A stretch of DNA of 64,000 nucleotides from assembly GCA_026545765.1 (NCBI GenBank), contig CM048840.1:47046580-47110579 (forward strand), in the 5' to 3' direction. Positions 33,059 through 44,630 of this stretch are shown here, one piece after another (position 1 is the stretch's first letter; each line of letters starts with the position of its first letter). The notes under the pieces were generated by a model. It ran no database searches, was not told the DNA's origin, and saw only the letters and a list, made by a program, of their open reading frames with translations. The position numbers and the translations under genes are program-made. Origin of the DNA: Plantago major (Eukaryota; Streptophyta; Magnoliopsida; Lamiales; Plantaginaceae).

Positions 33059-33330
33059 TCAGGACGAAGATCCTCCATGAGGTGGTGGAGGATAAAATCC
33101 TTTATAGCCTCCGTAGTACAGTGATGGATCTACCTCGGGTGGTGGATAGAGCTGCGGTGGTGCGTAATAAGGCGGATACTTAAAGTGACCATACCCGTCG
33201 ATGTTCTCCTGCTGGAAAGAGATTTGCTCGTATGATGTGTAGGGAGGTAACATGATTGTTCCACTCTGACCTCCGGCCTATTTCGTTGAACGAATTTATG
33301 TCAAAAGCTCCTTGCGGTGGGTATCCTCCT
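33059..33330 (-). pseudogene. ATH-1 ORF-X remnant (C-terminal part)
   Basis: Reading on the minus strand, a GAFDINSFNEI stretch (about 33320-33290) matches the HQGAFDMRQLQAF motif of ATH-2 ORF-X, followed in another frame by a Tyr/Pro-rich tail (YPPYYAPPQLYPPPE) that ends HGGSSS. The N-terminal ~300 residues are missing: the leader is joined almost directly to the GAFD motif. Function unknown. Confidence 0.6.
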
Positions 33331-33507
33331 TCGTTCTTCCCTGGTACCTGGGCTTAAAAGTGTGTGAGATAGCATGTTTGGAGTGAACTCTGGACTATAG
33401 ATTACATGCAAAACTCATGGTGTCTTCCTCCCCCAAACCTGATGTCAAGTGCAGAAATCAAAAATGAAAAGTAAAAAGTGCAAGTGCGTAAAATAAATAT
33501 GACCATG

Positions 33508-33540
33508 CGTTGCCTCCCAAAAAGCGCTTGTTTTAGGTCC
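33508..33540 (-). other. Conserved block after the gag-protease stop (ATH-1)
   Basis: On the minus strand this reads AAACAAGCGCTTTTTGGGAG then GCAACGC. The same block is in ATH-2 at about 39487-39517. Similar GGGAGGCAAC words are common near the end of the polyprotein ORF in Athila-type elements. Role unknown. Confidence 0.6.
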
Positions 33541-33562
33541 TCGACCCCTGTTCAGAGATGAC

Positions 33563-35915
33563 TTAGCTGTCAAGGTTTGGATCCTCGAACTTGTTGGAGC
33601 ACTTTCTCAACCATTCATTCGTTGCATAGTTAGTATCTCCATCCCAAAGCCTCATCGCTTCTTCTTTGAAATCTCCCCCTACGGGATCCATGCCAAATTG
33701 GAACATATATGAAGTATGTTCCTTGCTTCATTCGTCCCTAATCACATCCACGAAGAAAAGTTGCTCCAATCCTTCGTAATGCTCATATCAAAGTCCACTA
33801 TCTCTTCTTCTACTAGATCCGACATTATATACCCAAATCCTCCTTCATCTCCCAAATGAAAATCATCAGCGCTCTCCCAATCTCCTCTCTCGATTGTCTT
33901 TCCTCCCTCTAGGAGTTCACCCTTAGAATTGAAACGCTTCTTCTGCCCTTCAATGATTAACGAATAGGTCTTCTCCCCCGTGTCAACTACGACTTGCATC
34001 TGATGTAGGGTTGGTCGCCCAATAAGTGTTTTAGACCTTAGCATGCTTCCTTCCATATCCATCACAAGGAAGTCTAGCCTCGACCTTATGCCTCCGATCT
34101 CCACAGGTAAACCTCTGATTTCTCCAGCACATTTCTTTGTAGAATTGTCGGCTAGCTGGACGCTAGTTCTGCATGGTTCTATTTCGTCTTCAATTCCTAG
34201 ATCCCTCGCCTTAGCCAATGACATAAGATTTACGTTGGCTCCAAGGTCTATCAGGAAATTTACCTTTTTTCCCTTCACTCCAATCATCATGCTGAGCTGT
34301 CCCGGATCTCCTATTCCTCTCCTCATGATAGCTGATCCTTCTCTCCATGTCACTCCGACGTAGGTCTTCTTCCGGTTAAAGAATTCCCTTACAGCTACCA
34401 TGTAGTCAGATGGGTATAGAGTAAACAGGACTTGCATTGGCATTGGAATTGATTGGCTCTCCATGTTTCCTTTAGCCTTCTTCTTAGCAGCTTTCTTGAT
34501 GTCGTTTGCAATTCTTCCTGGGAAAGGTAGATCCTTCAAATCTACTAACTTACCGATCACGGACCTAACAAATCCTTACTCGAGCCAATATTTATAATCA
34601 CGTCCCCTTCTGCAGTCTTCTTTTGCTTTATTCTACTCTTCCTCCTCATTCGAACCTTTGGCTTCTACTACTTCCTTATTCTTCTTCTTTCCCTTAGCGT
34701 TTTCTTTACTTCTTGGCACATAATCTGGTGATGTTATCCCACTCCCAGTGGTTATCAATCCTATGTATTCCATGCGTTGCTCCCTTACTTCTTCTACCTT
34801 GTTATCCATATCTCTTACTACGATCTTCATCGCCAACATTTCCTCTTCCACCCCTTCAAACTTCTCACTTAGTTTCTTCAGCTCTTTGCTGACCGCCACG
34901 AACTGTTTGTGAAGGAAATTCGCTAGAGCTTGAGTAGCACTGCTTCCTTTATCCAGCTCTTCCAACACAACTTTTCCTCTCTGGTTGTGATGTTCCTTGA
35001 GGGATTTAATATCCACTTCTAACCCCCTTTTGGCAGTTATTACGCTGTCGACTACTTGTTCGCTGCCGATTTTGGAAACTTCATCCTTTCCCTCAATGCT
35101 CAGGTCAATAAGCTTTCCTTCTGGTACTTCTTAGCTTACTTCCATGAATAAGTTTCTTTTGTCCAAGTACTCAGTAGTTCCTACGCCTTGTCTCATAGCC
35201 CTTTGTGCTTCTTCCTCAATTGCGGCTACTGTCCTTACTTCCTCCATTCCTTCTAGCTTGTTGAAAATCTCATTCTCGTTCAGCTGTTCACTCCTATACC
35301 TTGAGTTCTTAGCATAACTTGCAAATGCTCCCAGCACTTGCTTAGCAGAGCTCCCATAAATGATCCGTTCAGAGCTACATCTATAAGGTCTCTAAACTCC
35401 TCTCTAACTCCCAAGTAGAAATACTCACACAGCTGTCGCAAAGTGAACTGATGTTGGGGGCAGTTGTATTGCATCTTCTCAAACCTTTCCCATGCGTCAT
35501 GAAAAGATTCCTTCTGTTTCTGAGTAAAAGTAGATATCATTCTCCTTTCTCTCATAACCCTTGGAAGCCCCAGAAACCTTTTTAAGAACAGACTCCTCAG
35601 CTCTTCCCATTCATTGACCTCTTCCTGGATTGAATCTATCCATCTTTTTGCTGCTCCCTCTAGGGTTTTGATGAAGAACCAGAATTTCAGCTCACCATCA
35701 GTTAACCCCTTCGTCGAAAACTGCTCGACGATAGACTCGAATGCGTCCATGAACTTGCATTCATTCAATCCTTCTCTACCTCCGAACTTTGGTAATTCGC
35801 TAATCAGAGTTAGATCAAATCCCTACTCCCTTACATGCGGCTAGATCCGAATTCCACTCCTTCTTGGTTTCGGCACACTGATTTCTCTGATAGTTTTTTC
35901 GTCTTCTTCTTCCAT
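33563..35915 (-). pseudogene. ATH-1 gag-protease polyprotein
   Basis: The likely start is the ATG at 35915 (MEEEDEKTIREIS), about 260 bp inside the PBS. Gag core (Retrotrans_gag type): LPKFGGREGLNECKFMDAFE, then KRWIDSIQEEVNEWEELRSLF and ESFHDAWERFEKMQYNCPQH (about 35650-35460). A coiled-coil stretch follows (35016-34633, KELKKLSEKFEGVEEEM), then a retropepsin with active-site context NFLIDLGANVNLMS (about 34252-34210) and LIGRPTL. The frame ends in a conserved tail, LRKCSNKFEDPNLDS, with a stop at 33563-33565. There is no RT after it. Frame breaks occur near 35830, 35300, 35120, 34600 and 33740. Confidence 0.85.
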
Positions 35916-36177
35916 CTTCCTTAACAAACGAGCTTACGTAGAGATATAAAATAAAATAACAATGAAGAAGATAAACGTATTTTTAGGTTTTTGATAAGAA
36001 AATAAACAAATACGGAAAAGAAAATATTTTTGGGATTTTTGCCATGGAAATCGATTCCCACAGGTTATATATATATTTTTTTAGTTTATGTTGTATGAAT
36101 TGAAAGACAGTGCATAAAGTAAAGCAAAAGAAAGAATTCAACTTATCTGGTCGAAACTTGCTTGAGCGGTCAAGTGT

Positions 36178-36195
36178 CCCCCTGCAGCGGCGCCA
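36178..36195 (-). other. ATH-1 primer-binding site (tRNA-Asp type)
   Basis: The minus strand reads TGGCGCCGCTGCAGGGGG, 5 nt after the LTR end. Athila-type elements use a tRNA-Asp 3' end (TGGCGCCGTTGCCGGGGA); this copy differs at three positions. Confidence 0.75.
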
Positions 36196-36200
36196 AATTT

Positions 36201-37309
36201 TGATGTGCAGTCAAAGATTTCATTTTTCGTTGTAGAACCTGTAATCCCTAAATACAATCAAAATTAAATTTATAAGTTGGAAGTCCTCAAATCCACAGTT
36301 TATAGCAGAAAGTTGACTTTGGATGTCGTTCTCCACGGACACTTAGCATACGAACAAGCAAATAACATTTGTAAATTGTATGCAGAAAAGTAAACAGATA
36401 GATCACAGACAGATTAATTAAATCGCATTAAACCCTAATTGCCTTGTTGTAAATCGATAATGGGAAAGGTGTAAAGGATCTCCGACCTCCCTCTACTATG
36501 CTACTCCCAACTACTTAAATCAAACAACGTACTAGCCGTCTATAGGCAGCAAAGAAACATGCCAAAAGGATTAAGTCGTAGTTAATCCAGACACCTTGAC
36601 TTATACCAACAATGTTTTGTGTCACTCAACACACTATCTTCTCACGTTTTCAGAAAAATCAGACAGGATAATATAATGTCCTCACGGCCAGCGGTTTTGG
36701 GGTTTCACTTCCCCGAGGACTGGTTCTCTCTCAGGAGAGCTGCTTTATGAGCGGTGTAGAATTATGAGACCCCTGAGGTCTTATTTATACTGAAAAATCT
36801 GATCTCTGGCTGCCATTGATCAATAAGGAAGGTTTAAGAAGGCAAGCTCTAGCCTGACAGGCCAAGAAAATGGCCCGGGACAAAATAGAAGCTTGACTGC
36901 GGTCGCTTGGTGGCCGCAGAGACCGCTTCTGCGGTCACCTAGTGACCTCCATCTTCGAAATCTGCAGATTCGAATCTATTTTCTTCGTTCTTTGATTTCG
37001 GGCTTCGTAACTTCGTTTCCTCGAAAAGTGGTCTTCTACAATGTTGTTGCATCTCCAATTATCTTCGCATTGGTTGTCGCATGACATGTTTTAACTCCTC
37101 GTCAATCCTGTGTATTTGCTTAACTTTCTCGATTTTGCACAATTATGTCGTTTTCATGCCTGAAATTGTGCAATTCCTCAAAAACGTGATCATGACGTAC
37201 AAAAAACACGCGAAGTTGGTAATTGACCATAAAACAATACAAATATTGCATCTAAGGAAAAAACGAGGGTCTAAAAGGATTCTATATCGCACATTTCATT
37301 GTCACATCA
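36201..37309 (-). repeat. ATH-1 5' LTR (1,109 bp)
   Basis: Perfect 7-bp terminal repeats TGATGTG/CACATCA. A minus-strand TATA box (plus TATTTATA) is at 36782-36789. Stem-forming GCGGTCGCTTGGTGGCCGC is at 36899-36917 and GGTCACCTAGTGACC at 36933-36947. It is related to, but clearly diverged from, the ATH-2 LTR. Beyond 37309 begins ATH-2 ORF-X sequence, so ATH-1 is inserted there. Confidence 0.88.
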
Positions 37310-38490
37310 TGCTTCCATGGAGAAATGCTCTAAGATGGAGGTTCGTTGGCTGGCTGCTGTAGTATTAGCTCGGGCCTACCCCAGGTAGTGGATAGAACAG
37401 TGGCTGAGGGTAGCATGGTGGGTACTGATGTCGAGGATCTTCCACATAGTTTGCTTCCATGTTGGAAGTTCGTTGTTGCAATTGAAGGCAATTCAAATAT
37501 GAATTCAATTCCTTCCTTTGACTGCTTGTGTACATCTCCTATTGTTACCTTATCTCTTCTTGCCGGTTTCCTTGGTATTGTTCCACAAAAGCTTGCAACT
37601 GTCTCATGTCAAAGGCTCCTTGGTGTTGGTTCCTCCTGTTCCTTACTTCCTCGATTGCTTTGGTATGTCTGGGAAACAAGTGCTCAACCCTCTTTGATGT
37701 AAATGGTTCAGTGAGTGCCACGTTCCCTGCTCCTACTATTGATACTCCTTTTTCCTTGCACAAACCCGTTATTAATCCGGGGAAGAGAAGGCTCCTCCTA
37801 TTGTCTCATTTGATCGTGTACATTTCTTCCATAATGATCCTACCAACATCGACGTAATTCCCTCTCATAATTGAGTAAATCAAAACTGCCTCCTCTTCGT
37901 TAATTGTGTCGTGGTGGCGCTTGGGCTTGAGGTTTGTATGCACAAATTGCATCCAAAACCTTGCGTGGTCGGTGACGGCGGACTTCGGTATCTCTCCACA
38001 TATCTTATTTTCTTCATAGTCATTCCTAAGAAGCATGTGGTGAATCTCATCCTTCATTTCATCGTAGCTCAATTCGAAGTATGGAGGTTCAATGAGCTAA
38101 GGGTTCGACTTTTTATTAGGTATTTCATAGAATTCGTTGATCGTCTTTGGCATGAACATGAAATCAACTCCTTTTATAATGATAGGATGTGTCGATCGTA
38201 GCTCCTCCGGGTGATTTATTTATAATTGAAAAAAATTCCGCATAGAATTCTCGCACAATCTCAAGATTGAATCCTTTAAGCGTGGTGGTGAAAGGGCCCC
38301 AACAGTGGACGTTAAACGGGTTGTATAACCATTCGTAGAATCATACTCCGCCAAAATTTATATCAATGTTCCTCTCGGAGATTGCTTCTCGGTTTTTATT
38401 CGTTTCTAACCAAGCTTAGGCTCCTCTTGGAAGTGAAGCGTGATTGGTGCTTCTCTCGGATCTTCCTCTTTTCTTGCTGGGCTCTCCCAT
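37310..38490 (-). pseudogene. ATH-2 ORF-X: 'plant transposon protein'-like accessory ORF, broken
   Basis: The likely start is ATG at 38490 (MGEPSKKRGRSERS). Then come LKGFNLEIVREFYAEFF (about 38295-38245), IPKSAVTDHARFWMQF (about 37990), EEEAVLIYSIMRGNYVDVGR and LLFPGLITGLCKEKGVSI (about 37795-37735), a basic/charged stretch, HQGAFDMRQLQAF (about 37620) and a Pro/Tyr-rich tail toward the ATH-1 junction. The V-R-E-F-Y motif and the later layout match the domain annotated as 'putative plant transposon protein' in Athila-like elements. Several stops and frame changes between 38420 and 38070. Function unknown; it occupies the place where other elements have pol or env-like genes. Confidence 0.7.
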
Positions 38491-39546
38491 TTGTGAATTC
38501 CTTATGGTACCTAAGTTCAAAAAGTGTGTGAGATAGCATGTTTGGAGTGAAATCAAATCTAAGGCTAACATACGAATCTATCGGGGTTTCTTTTTCCCCA
38601 AACCTAATGTTTGGTACATCATGCAAGCAAAATTATAGCTTGTGATAAGATCAATAGCAACTTCAAATTGATGCAAGAACTAGCAAGTAAATCAAGTTCT
38701 CATACTGTGTCAAGCATCAATGTGTAAAGCATATTGCAATGAATTTCCATACTAAGGTCATATGACAAAGGAAGCATGTTTTCTAGGTATAAATCATCAT
38801 GTAATAACCATGCGAGCATATAATGGAAAGAGAAAAAGGTCGATGAGAGAGTTTGTTCTACTAAGACATTTTAACAAACACATGGTGAGCATGAACAAAA
38901 ATCTTCAATTTCTCAATCAAATTGTCAAATCTCTACCAGGGCAAGCGATATTAAGGTGAATACTAGAAGTAAGCATGCATTCACATCATCAATAAATAAT
39001 CAAATCAATCCATTGAAGCATACAATTATAAAGCAGCAAAGATGCAATCAAGAAAGTACTAGCAAAAGAGTGAAAGATTTAGACTTGCAATTGAAGATGT
39101 AATGAAGATAAAATTGAGTATAGATCACTTACTTGATGTTGTTGATGGATGGGCAAGCTAAGAATGCAATGGGTAAGTTCAAAATGTAGAGAGTATGAAG
39201 AATTTTTGGGACACAATGAAGTGAGGGAGATTAAAAGTGTTTTTTTTTTTTGGGTTTTAAAAGAGAAGAGTGAGTTGAAAGCTGCTCACTGCGGTAACCG
39301 AGTGAGGCTGCTGCCTCACCCGTTTCATTTTTTCGATTTTTTGCGTTTTTCGATATTGGGTTTTTTGTTTATTGAAATAAGATCCGAAATATAAAATAAG
39401 GTTTTTGAAAGTAAAATTTTAAAAATTTAAATGGTTTTTTGATGCAGAAAATGAAAAACGAAAAGTAAAAATAAACGTAACCTTGGGTTGCCTCCCAAGA
39501 AGCGCTTGTTTTAGGTCTTATAGCTCGTCCCCTATTTAGAGATGAT
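38491..39546 (-). other. ATH-2 region between gag-protease and ORF-X
   Basis: Mostly A/T-rich noncoding sequence with a T-run at about 39240-39251, a GC-rich stem-forming patch (CTCACTGCGGTAACCGAGTG near 39290) and the conserved post-stop block at 39487-39517. The part next to ORF-X (38520-38610) matches ATH-1 at 33360-33440; ATH-1 lacks about 800 bp of the rest. Small plus-strand ORFs here have no support. Confidence 0.6.
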
Positions 39547-42063
39547 TCAGTCTTCGAGGTCAAGACCCTCGAATTCATTGGAACACTTATCCAACCATTC
39601 ATATGTTGTGTAGTTTGTGTCTTTGATCCATTGTCTCATCTCTTCTTCTTCTATATCGTCTAACTCAGGATCCATGTCAATTTGGAAAGTAAATGAGTAA
39701 TATCTATCATATTTGTCTCCATCTTCTAGATCTTTCCATTCACCTTCTCCTCTGCGAATTCGTATTTCCAGTTGTCGTCTTATGATTCAAAATACTCACC
39801 GGAATTGAAAGATGGTGTGTTTCCATTTGATTCCTCCTTCATTTTCCAAAAGGTCTTGAATAAATTCGTTGGTGTTAGGAGACAATCTGGAGAATATGAT
39901 ACTTCTTTCTCACTATCTATCCACCAATCATCATTAACATATTTGATCCTTGCTGCCTTTGCTTCCTACAAAGTGACGTTAGGTGTCCCCATTACTATCC
40001 TGTGATTCGATATATTCATCGAAATCTCTCTTTTTGCCACGTAGATAATAGTATTGGTGGTGGCCATGAATGGTCTTCCCAGAAGCATAGTATCATTATT
40101 TGGATCCTCACAGTCGAAAATCAAGCAATCCACGAGAATATCTAGCCCTTCCAGTTCGGTGATTACATTCAAGATTTTCCCGCAACCATTGGTACAAGTT
40201 ATTGGCTACTAGTATCCCTGTTTTGGTTTCTATCATACCGACTAAGTTGAGATTTCTATAAACAGAAAGTGGCATCATGTTAATGCTGGCTCCCAAGTCT
40301 AGAGTTTCTGTGACATTTTTTCCTTAATGATCACGTTTATTTTGAAAGCTCCAGGGTCGGGTTTCTTTATTGGTATGACTTGTTTAAGGTTTTCCTTTTT
40401 GCCTCGAACAGAATCCCCTATATTATGGTCATATATAGGAGAGGGAGGGTTTAAGTATTTACCTGATATTCCTTTGCCTGAATGGCATGCGGATGGTGCC
40501 CAACACTCTCCTACTTTTCCGCCCTCTTCAATGACTTCAATAACAACCATAGCCTTTTCAGCCAAACAGCTTGTCCTTATTTTGTTGCAGTTGTCCTACC
40601 TCCTCCTTGGCGATTTGACCAATCTTTATTTCCATTCCTCTAAAGGTATTATGAGTTCTTCTAATGTTATCCTCAGACTTTGAGATAAATGAATTTGTCC
40701 TTGAGGTAAACTCGCCTTGCTGCTTCACAAATTTCCCAATATCCCCCATCTCCTTCATTATTGTATCTATCCTGTCTTCTATGGAAGGTGGTTTGGGCAA
40801 GTTTTGTGGTGGCCTTGGTTGTGGTGCTATATATGGTGGGTGGTTGAGGTGGTATTTCAGGTTGGTTCAAGCTAGGTCCGGTTCAAAATGATAAGAGAGG
40901 GTATTGGGGTTCAATATAGCTGTTCACAGGTTAGTTCCCGGGTCTCTAGTTCCTTGACTCTTGCACGTAATGTACTTCTTCAAGCTACGTTTGTTCCCAT
41001 GGTTCCTCACTCACAATTTCCTTCTTTCCTATCCTCATCTAGATATTCTCAATTCTCTTAACAATCTTCTTCCAAAGAGCCTCTTTGATTGCTCGAACAT
41101 CATTAGTTAATACCCTTTTTGCTCGTCCTTTTTGCATGGAGTTTTCACTAAGGTTCTCACATACCTCCCAAATCATTCTTGGGGGTACGTCCAACAAGTT
41201 TCCTTGACATGCTCCATCTATAAGTGCTTGGCTAATAGAGTCAATTCCCTTATAGAAGTTGTTGACCTTATTAAACAACGTGTAGGAATGCATCGGGCAT
41301 TTATCAAGTAGATCCTTATATCTCTCCCATGCTTCGTGAAAGGTTTCTCTGTCAAATTGGTTGAAGTTTTGGATTTGCTCTTTGGGTCGGATGTCTTTTT
41401 CAATGGGAAGTATTTGAGCATAAACTTATTGAAGATCTCTACCCATGTAGTAAAGCTGTTTGGCAGTAATGAGATAAGCCAATTCTTCGCCTTGTCCTTT
41501 AGGCAGCTAGGGAACACTCTTCTTCTATGTTGACATTCCGTGAGTCCAATTAGTGGTATACCTCCAACTATCGCGCAAAACTCTCTCATAAAGTTCATAG
41601 GGTCCTCAGTTGAGTTCCCATAGAAGTGCGGCAGTTAGTTCAGATGAGTACCTTTCAAGTCGTACTCTCTAGCGATCCTCTTAAGAAAGATGCTAGAGGC
41701 ATGTGGTGTAAGCCTTGTCATAACGTAGTCACGCATGGGTCTGTCGTCGTCTTCTAGAATCATCTCCACCCTTGCGTTGTTATCCGTTCTTCGGTGTTCA
41801 TCCAACATCAGCCTTTCATTGGCTATCCTTAGCCTTTGTCGTTCTAGCTCCTCCCTCTTGGTTTGTATTTCAAGTCGAACTTTGAGCAATTGCTCAAATT
41901 CAGAGTTTAGGACATTCCCAGATGGATTGTCATTGCTAGTTTCTTCCCCGCTCATGTTGCTGGACAGTTCCATGGCAAAGGTAAATAGTTTGCGTCTTTC
42001 AAGCTTATCTATGACGTCTTTAAGCGGTACTATTGGTGTTCCCGTGCTTCTCCTTCCTTGCAT
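39547..42063 (-). pseudogene. ATH-2 gag-protease polyprotein
   Basis: Starts MQGRRSTGTPIVPLKDVID at 42063. A Glu/Arg-rich coiled coil (about 41930-41790) precedes the gag core: LPHFYGNSTEDPMNFMREF after a stop near 41635, then KDKAKNWLISLLPNSFTTW and FNKFMLKYFP (about 41540-41400). The middle part is badly broken (41290-40300). The protease reads TLDLGASINMMPLSVYRNL (about 40305-40250), with DLGA as the active site, and LGRPFMATTNTII (about 40090). The conserved tail YEWLDKCSNEFEGLDLED ends at a TGA, 39547-39549. RT is absent. Many frameshifts. Confidence 0.82.
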
Positions 42064-42315
42064 AAAGACTAACAAACAAACTTGCGTAGATACATAGATA
42101 AAAGCAGATGAAGATAGTTTTTGGTTTTTTGATAAGAGAACATACAAATACTAAAAAGAAAATATATTTGAGATTATATCTGTAGAAATAGACTTCTACA
42201 GGATTTTATAATTTTTTGGTTTTATCCTGTATGTATTGAAAAGCAGTGGAGAAAGTAAAAAAGCGGAATGAAGAATTCAACTTATCTAGTCGAAACTTGC
42301 TTGAGCGGTCAAGTG

Positions 42316-42333
42316 TCCTCGGCAGCGGCACCA
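42316..42333 (-). other. ATH-2 primer-binding site (tRNA-Asp type)
   Basis: The minus strand reads TGGTGCCGCTGCCGAGGA, three differences from the Athila tRNA-Asp site. It shares the ninth-position change with ATH-1. Confidence 0.7.
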
Positions 42334-42338
42334 AATTT

Positions 42339-43694
42339 TTTACGTGCAGTTAGGAATTTTATAATCGTTGTATTTATCTTATTCCAAAATACACGCAAAG
42401 ATTTAAATTTAGATTAAGTTGGAAACCAACAAATACACATAATAGCAGAAAGTTGACTCGGGATGTCGTTCTCCACAGACACTTAGCATAGGAACAAGTA
42501 AATTTCGAAGTATTTTGGTGTGAAAACAACTGACAAATGGATTTTAGATGCAGTTGAATTCATAAAACAGTTTTGTAATCAATTGGTAGAAAGTGTGAAG
42601 GATCCCCAACTGTCCTTCTAACTACTTGTATAAAAGACTACGTATACGCCCTTATTGGCAGCAAGTATACCTGCTGTACAGGATCAAGTCGCATTTAATC
42701 CCGAGCAGCCTCACTATGCCAATGAAATTGTTGTGTCACTATACAACACACCACGTCACATTTCCAAACAACATAAACAAATAAATTTATTACCTCTACG
42801 AACGCCTTAATAATGGACCCCTTTAGTATCTCAATAAATACACAGGTAAATAAAGAGAATCACACGAATAGAGATTATATGAATACGTATTATGTCTAAT
42901 AAACAATTCGTTAATGTAACATGGCACATAAAGAAGTAGCAAGCAAATTCAAGTGGTTCTCCTTTACAAAAGTGTTTAGCTACTCATAGTCATATTAAAT
43001 AGAAGACAAGAAGTAATCAAAAAAGAGAGAAAGAAAAGATTAGTTTTGATGTCTTCGTTCGTGATGGCTAGGGTTTTCTTCTCCAGGTTGCTGACGGCTA
43101 TGTCTTTGCTGTTTTGGGGTTTCAATTTCCCCGAGGACTGGTTCTCTCTCAAGAGAGCTGCTTTGATTGCGGTGTGTGATTATGAAACCCCAACACCCTT
43201 ATTTATACTATAACTTTCGTCCTCCAGTCGCCCATGATGATTAAGGAAGGTTAGAATGGCAGGCTCTGACATGACGGACTCAAAAAACAGGCATTCTAGT
43301 ATTTTCTGCGACTGACTGCGGTCACCAGCAGTCACCTGTTTGGCCCAAGTGTGGCCCGTTTTGTCTTGCGCATCGGATATGGGCTTTGTAACTTCATTTT
43401 CTCAAAAAGTGGTTTCTACAATGTTAATTACCTTTGCATTGGTTGGTCACATGCCTTGATTGGACTCCTCAAACTTCGTGTATGTGCAAATCAGCGTATT
43501 TCCTTATTTTCCTCGATTTCGTATAAATATGACGTTATGGCACCGAAAATCATGCAATTCGTCAAAAACGCGATTATGCCCTACAAAATACACAAGAAGT
43601 TGCTAATTGGCCATAATATGATGTAAATATTGAATCTTGGGCTAAAAACGAGGGTCTAAAAGTATGTAAAAATGCAGATTTCATGGTCACATCA
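42339..43694 (-). repeat. ATH-2 5' LTR (~1,356 bp)
   Basis: Same family as the ATH-1 LTR: shared blocks include TAGCAGAAAGTTGACT, GGATGTCGTTCTCCAC and the last ~90 bp. The outer end is CACATCA at 43694; the inner end is mutated (ACGTGCAG for ATGTGCAG). Minus-strand TATA at about 43200-43207. Much more diverged than the ATH-1 pair, so this is probably an older insertion. Confidence 0.83.
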
Positions 43695-43859
43695 ACCCAC
43701 CATGGAATGACATAAGTATACTTGATAGAAAGATTGGATATGTTCACAAGGAAAACCATATACATGAGTACACTAAGGATGACGATGAATTCTTCATTGA
43801 ATAAATCATTTGCTAACAATTGAGGAACAAGAGTCGAATGATACTAAGAAAGAGAGAAC

Positions 43860-44630
43860 TAAGTCCTCAATACGAGAAGAAAATTGCAATGAAACACTTA
43901 GCAAAGATATGAAGAGGAGTGGACTTCATGTTCGGATCCGACACCATCAATGAGTTTTTTGAATTCCCCGATATAGAGAAGAATATGAAGTAGGGAACCA
44001 CCATATTCTGAATTGAGATTCAACGACATCAAGCATGACATATCTCAAGTGTTCTTTATGGGAAGGATATGAAGAGAACGAGTTATATGGCGAAATACCT
44101 AGAATTTCCCGCTCCGACTACGCAAGGCTTTAAATGCGCATTTTGAAAACAAATTTCAAGCCCACAAGTCATCATGAAACACTTAGCGAAGACATAGCTA
44201 TTTTGGTCTATGCGATCATGAGAGGGCACTACATTTACATCGGGAGAGTTATCATGGAGGGGATGTACTCATTAAAGGGATAACATATGAGGAACTTGCT
44301 TTTTCCCGTCTTGATAATGGATATTTGTAAGGAAAATGGTGTACTAATAAATGAAGCGGCTAATCTAGCGCTCATTGAGTCGTTCACGCAAGAAAGTGTC
44401 AAGACGATACTCGAGAAACACAAGAAAGCGATACAAGACTACGAAAGAGCAAGGGATGCAAAAAATTCGCCACAAGGAGCATTTGAAATGAGCCGATTGA
44501 AGCAATCGTCAATCAATATCAAGCGAATCGACAAGAGGATGTAAGGCGCCAAGAAGATATGATCGAAATGGGACGCCGAACCGAGTGTACTACTCATGTG
44601 AACTACCTCCACGCTCTACAACAAACTTCC
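43860..44630 (+). pseudogene. ATH-3 ORF-X remnant
   Basis: On the plus strand and in several frames: ENELYGEIPRISRSDYARL (about 44075), then MRILKTNFKPTSHHETLSED, ILVYAIMRGHYIYIGRVIME (to about 44270), LLFPVLIMDICKENGVLIN, a charged helix and QGAFEMSRLKQ (about 44475). The order is the same as in ATH-2 ORF-X, so it is a third member of the family, in opposite orientation. The region 43695-43860 probably belongs to it but is too decayed to read. Confidence 0.65.

Larger units (their letters stand above)
23453..37309 (-). mobile_element. ATH-1: Athila-related gypsy element with gag and protease but no RT/integrase
   Basis: On the minus strand the order is 5' LTR (36201-37309), tRNA-Asp-type PBS (36178-36195), gag-protease (35915-33563), remnant of ORF-X (33330-33059), noncoding 3' region, polypurine tract (24015-24026) and partial 3' LTR (24014-23453). 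Copia-B (24439-31871) is inserted in the 3' region. The 3' LTR lacks about 575 bp because LTR_A lies there. No RT, RNase H or integrase motif was seen in any frame, so it would need enzymes from another element. Confidence 0.8.
37310..43694 (-). mobile_element. ATH-2: second RT-less gag-protease element, 3' end cut by ATH-1
   Basis: On the minus strand: 5' LTR (42339-43694), PBS (42316-42333), gag-protease (42063-39547), conserved post-stop block (39487-39517), about 1 kb of leader, then ORF-X (38490 to the ATH-1 junction at 37310). Same plan as ATH-1 and again no RT, RNase H or integrase. Its 3' LTR should lie to the left of the nested stack, outside the window. Confidence 0.8.
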
